Assembly (NCBI GenBank): GCA_963693305.1
Contig: OY855913.1
Coordinates: forward strand, 14,129,522-14,193,521
Length of the DNA: 64,000 nt
Direction: 5' to 3'
Source of the DNA: Meandrina meandrites
Taxonomy: Eukaryota; Cnidaria; Anthozoa; Scleractinia; Meandrinidae
The number at the start of each line of letters is the position of its first letter. Position 1 is the stretch's first letter. Position numbers and translations under genes: made by a program. Positions 61,510 through 64,000 of the stretch are shown piece by piece. Below the pieces are notes generated by a model. That model was not told the DNA's origin. It saw nothing but the letters and a program-made list of their open reading frames with translations, and ran no database searches.

Positions 61510-62049
61510 AGCCAAAATGTTATGTCAAACTAGTCAAAGCGGGCGAATGTCGCGGATATTTATTTGCCGCGAATGCGTGACACAAGTATATCCAGCTAAC
61601 TGATTGGTCAAGAGCACGAGAACACGTCAAAAACCTGTCTAACCAGTTCTCTGGAGTACAAATATCGTGTGATATTTGTACTCGTTTTGGGCGTTATTTG
61701 TACTCTACGAAGCAGTGTTGGATAATAATAAGAAACTACACGACTGTAAGAGATTATAATACCAGAAAAGACAATGCATTTTACATGAAGTGTGATTATA
61801 TAGACCATATTTGATATACTTTTGTGATCAAGCCAACATTCTGAAGTTGTTTATTATGATAGTGTCTAGAGTTAAATTACAGTTCAGTGAATTGCTTATA
61901 TTTTTAAACCACTGGTGAAACTGCTTAAGCTCCTGCGATCACTATCATTGGACAAGTTCACTACACGTTTGGTGCAAAGATTTGATTCAGGAAAAACAAA
62001 GGAAGATTACAAATTACAGTAGTACAAGCACACAAGAAACCAAAAGCTG

Positions 62050-62265
62050 AACAAAGATTTCGAAGGATTTGTTGGCAGCCTGATGGAACTGTTCAAAAAT
62101 GCATACCAAGAGGTGGCCTATCCGTTCAAAGTAGACTTAGCTAGGGATCATTTTATTCAGGGAACTGCAGTGAGCTATGATATTCAAGAAAAGGTTTTGT
62201 GACCAAGCAAACGTTGTGACAAATAACACTCATGAGAAATCCCTTGTGGAGGCCGTTCGTGTTGT
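62050..62265 (+). mobile_element. LTR retrotransposon gag (capsid) relic
   Basis: Plus strand reads FVGSLMELFKNAYQEVAYPF and LARDHFIQGTAVSYDIQEKV, then after a stop and frame change EKSLVEAVRVV. This is the C-terminal capsid pattern of Gypsy-type retrotransposon gag (ARD.FI.G......I.E.L). Dead copy. Confidence 0.65.
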
Positions 62266-62267
62266 TT

Positions 62268-62895
62268 GCCAAGTCAGCCCTGCAATGAACATTGCTTCCA
62301 GCCAACATCTCATCTGCGGTAAAGGTTCCAAGGGTTGGTAACGGCTCCCTACTGCCATAAGCAAAGAGTTCTTTGGCTGCCTTGCGAGACTCGCATTTAA
62401 TTCCTTACAGTTTCAGCAAATCCCAGGTCTGCTGGCCCATCACATTACAAGTAGCTCCAGAATTGATAGGAACATCTGGCACGTCCACGCCTCCGACAAC
62501 TAGGGTAACCAAACCACCACTTAGTGTCCCATGGCCAGAAGACTGTTCCACTGAAAACGCAAACTCAGGGCTATGTTGAACAAATCTGGGAGGTTCTCCA
62601 CCTTGATTTCCACCAGCCACAAGGTTTGTCTCTCATGTCCCTCCACATTCACGTCTACAGTGGCGTACTTCCACCGCCATATCTGTTACCACCACCCCTC
62701 CTCCCTCCACCAGTGGTAGCCTTCTTGTCCAGAACCTTTGTCCTGGCTCCTAATTCTTCACCGCTGCCCTGTTGAACCTGGGGGCATTTAACTTTGAAGT
62801 GTCCAATACCGCCACACTTTCTACAAGCTCGTCCACGAACCAGGCACTTCTTGTCTTCACTGAAATGGCCTTCTTGACCGCAACCAAAACAATAG
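62268..62895 (-). mobile_element. Gypsy-type gag zinc knuckles and protease relic
   Basis: Minus strand: CFGCGQEGHFSEDKKC and CRKCGGIGHFKVKC (two CCHC zinc knuckles, 62790-62890), then the aspartic protease region VGGVDVPDVPINSGATCNVM and, after a stop, LGTFTADEMLAGSN. The catalytic triad reads N-S-G instead of D-S-G, so the protease is inactive. Orientation is opposite to the capsid fragment next to it. Fragment of a retrotransposon, no envelope seen. Confidence 0.8.
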
Positions 62896-62896
62896 G

Positions 62897-64000
62897 GGGG
62901 TCACGTGATGCCGCTGATCTGAACACACGTTTTATCAAGTGCTCCGCAAAATCGGCACTTTTTTCAAAAATTAACTAAGGAACAACCAACTTTGTCGACC
63001 ATTTTATTTGCTAGCTTGCTGCCTTAAAACATGCCCGACCCAGTGGACCCAAAAACTGAGAAAAACAAGAGCGAGAAGAAAAGGCTCAGAGTTAGCTCAA
63101 CTGATGACAACGAAGACAGCGACGCCATTGTTGAACTGACGGTGCCTGAATTTCAACGTATCATCTCCAGAGTTACTAAAATTGAAGAGGAGGCGAAACA
63201 CCGCGAGGCACGCATCGCTCAACTGGAGAAAGAATTAATACTGGCCAAAAAAGAAATTAAGAATCTTAAAACCACATCAACAGAGCTTGAAGAATCACTC
63301 CAATTCACACAGAAGGAACACGAGAAATCTACAGTCGCAGATGGAATTTGATATTCTACAAAATACCCGAGCGACAAGAAGAAAACTGCACAATGCTGGT
63401 TAAACAAGTTCTCATTAAAGATCTCAAAATGGATCCGTCAGAAGTAGAATCGTTTATGTTCTGCGGTGTTCACCGTTTAGGAAAACGCAGCAGAGGTCGA
63501 ACAAGGCCCATAATTGCCCGTTTCACATGCCGTGCCGACAGAGACAAAGTCTGGAAGCTACGACGAAAACTCAAGGACTCTCATGTCAATCTCGGAGAAG
63601 ATCTTCCGAAGCGCGTCCAAGATTTGAGAAAAGATGTCCTAGTCCCGGCTATGAAGAGAGCGAGAAGAGATCCAAGAAACAAAGCGCACGTAAGCGGGGA
63701 CAAGCTTATTGTCAACGGAAAAGCCTACTTTCATTTCAACATCCCTGCCCGCTGGCTAAACGCCGAACAAGAAGATCAAGAAGCAGAACATGACGAAGAA
63801 TCACCAGATATAAACGCTTCAGCGACAGTCTTTACATACGAAACAACGGACGAGTAAGTACTAACTTTGACGAAGCGAACCTTTGTAACACTTATCTACT
63901 TATTTATTTGTTTGGTTCCTATTTAAAAAGTAGACCTTTTTTTTCCTGTGCGGAGCACCGCTAGATTTTGTCTATATTCCTTGATGACAAACACGCACAC
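62897..64000 (+). mobile_element. Non-LTR retrotransposon, 5' part
   Basis: Starts at a G run (ggggggtcacgtgatgcc) directly abutting the gag zinc-knuckle relic, so it inserted into that older element. A ~130-bp leader precedes ORF1. ORF2 (endonuclease/RT) would begin after 63860 and is outside the window. Confidence 0.7.
63031..63857 (+). pseudogene. LINE ORF1-like protein, one frameshift
   Basis: First frame (63031-63350): MPDPVDPKTEKNKSEKKRLR, an acidic stretch, then a coiled coil from about residue 50 to 100 (heptads in KIEEEAKHREARIAQLEKEL). Second frame (63348-63857): LIFYKIPERQEENCTMLVKQ, FMFCGVHRLGKRSRGRTRPI, FTCRADRDKVWKLRRKL and a basic C-terminal domain. This is the coiled coil + RRM-like + C-terminal layout of L1/Tx1-type ORF1 proteins that bind RNA. 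A single missing A at about 63345 explains the frame change, so the copy is nearly intact or the base is a sequencing error. Confidence 0.82.

Overview
The window is eukaryotic DNA from an animal: AT-rich, intron-dense, GT-AG spliced and full of transposon relics. The mix of repeats (Penelope-like, piggyBac, non-LTR elements, tRNA-derived SINEs, many MITEs) together with a very animal-like exon set suggests an anthozoan cnidarian, probably a stony coral. That taxonomic call is inference from memory, not a search result.

One host gene fills almost the whole window on the minus strand: BLTP2 (KIAA0100; Hobbit in flies, SABRE in plants, FMP27 in yeast), a bridge-like lipid transfer protein. I place 41 coding exons between 61196 and 2857. 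Their phases join without a break over about 1,430 codons, apart from one stretch (54468 to 46340) where a short segment may be missing. The order follows the animal protein from roughly residue 135 to three quarters of its length. The N-terminal exons must lie beyond 64000 and the C-terminal exons before position 1.

The most striking object is at 6789-7820. The 3' end of one BLTP2 exon plus its splice donor is amplified into a minisatellite of about 28 extra 33-bp units, each carrying its own CAG|GT donor in the same phase. Use of any donor would give an in-frame protein differing by multiples of 11 residues.

The introns hold the rest. Main items: a 1.87-kb element with ~620-bp inverted arms (9301-11167); Penelope-like relics (12.7 and 21 kb); a non-LTR RT tail (19.9 kb); a Tigger-like MITE (17.0 kb); a Harbinger-like Myb/SANT relic (26.2 kb); a foldback-type element with 9-bp target duplication (26895-28757); a smaller one (39829-40438); interstitial telomere repeats (42.9 kb); and a decayed piggyBac (47807-53599) split by a 3.03-kb TA-flanked element (49077-52107). 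The right edge carries a rearranged Gypsy-type gag/protease relic (62.05-62.9 kb) into which a non-LTR element with an ORF1 (63.03-63.86 kb) has inserted. No functional RNA genes, operons or CRISPR arrays are seen.
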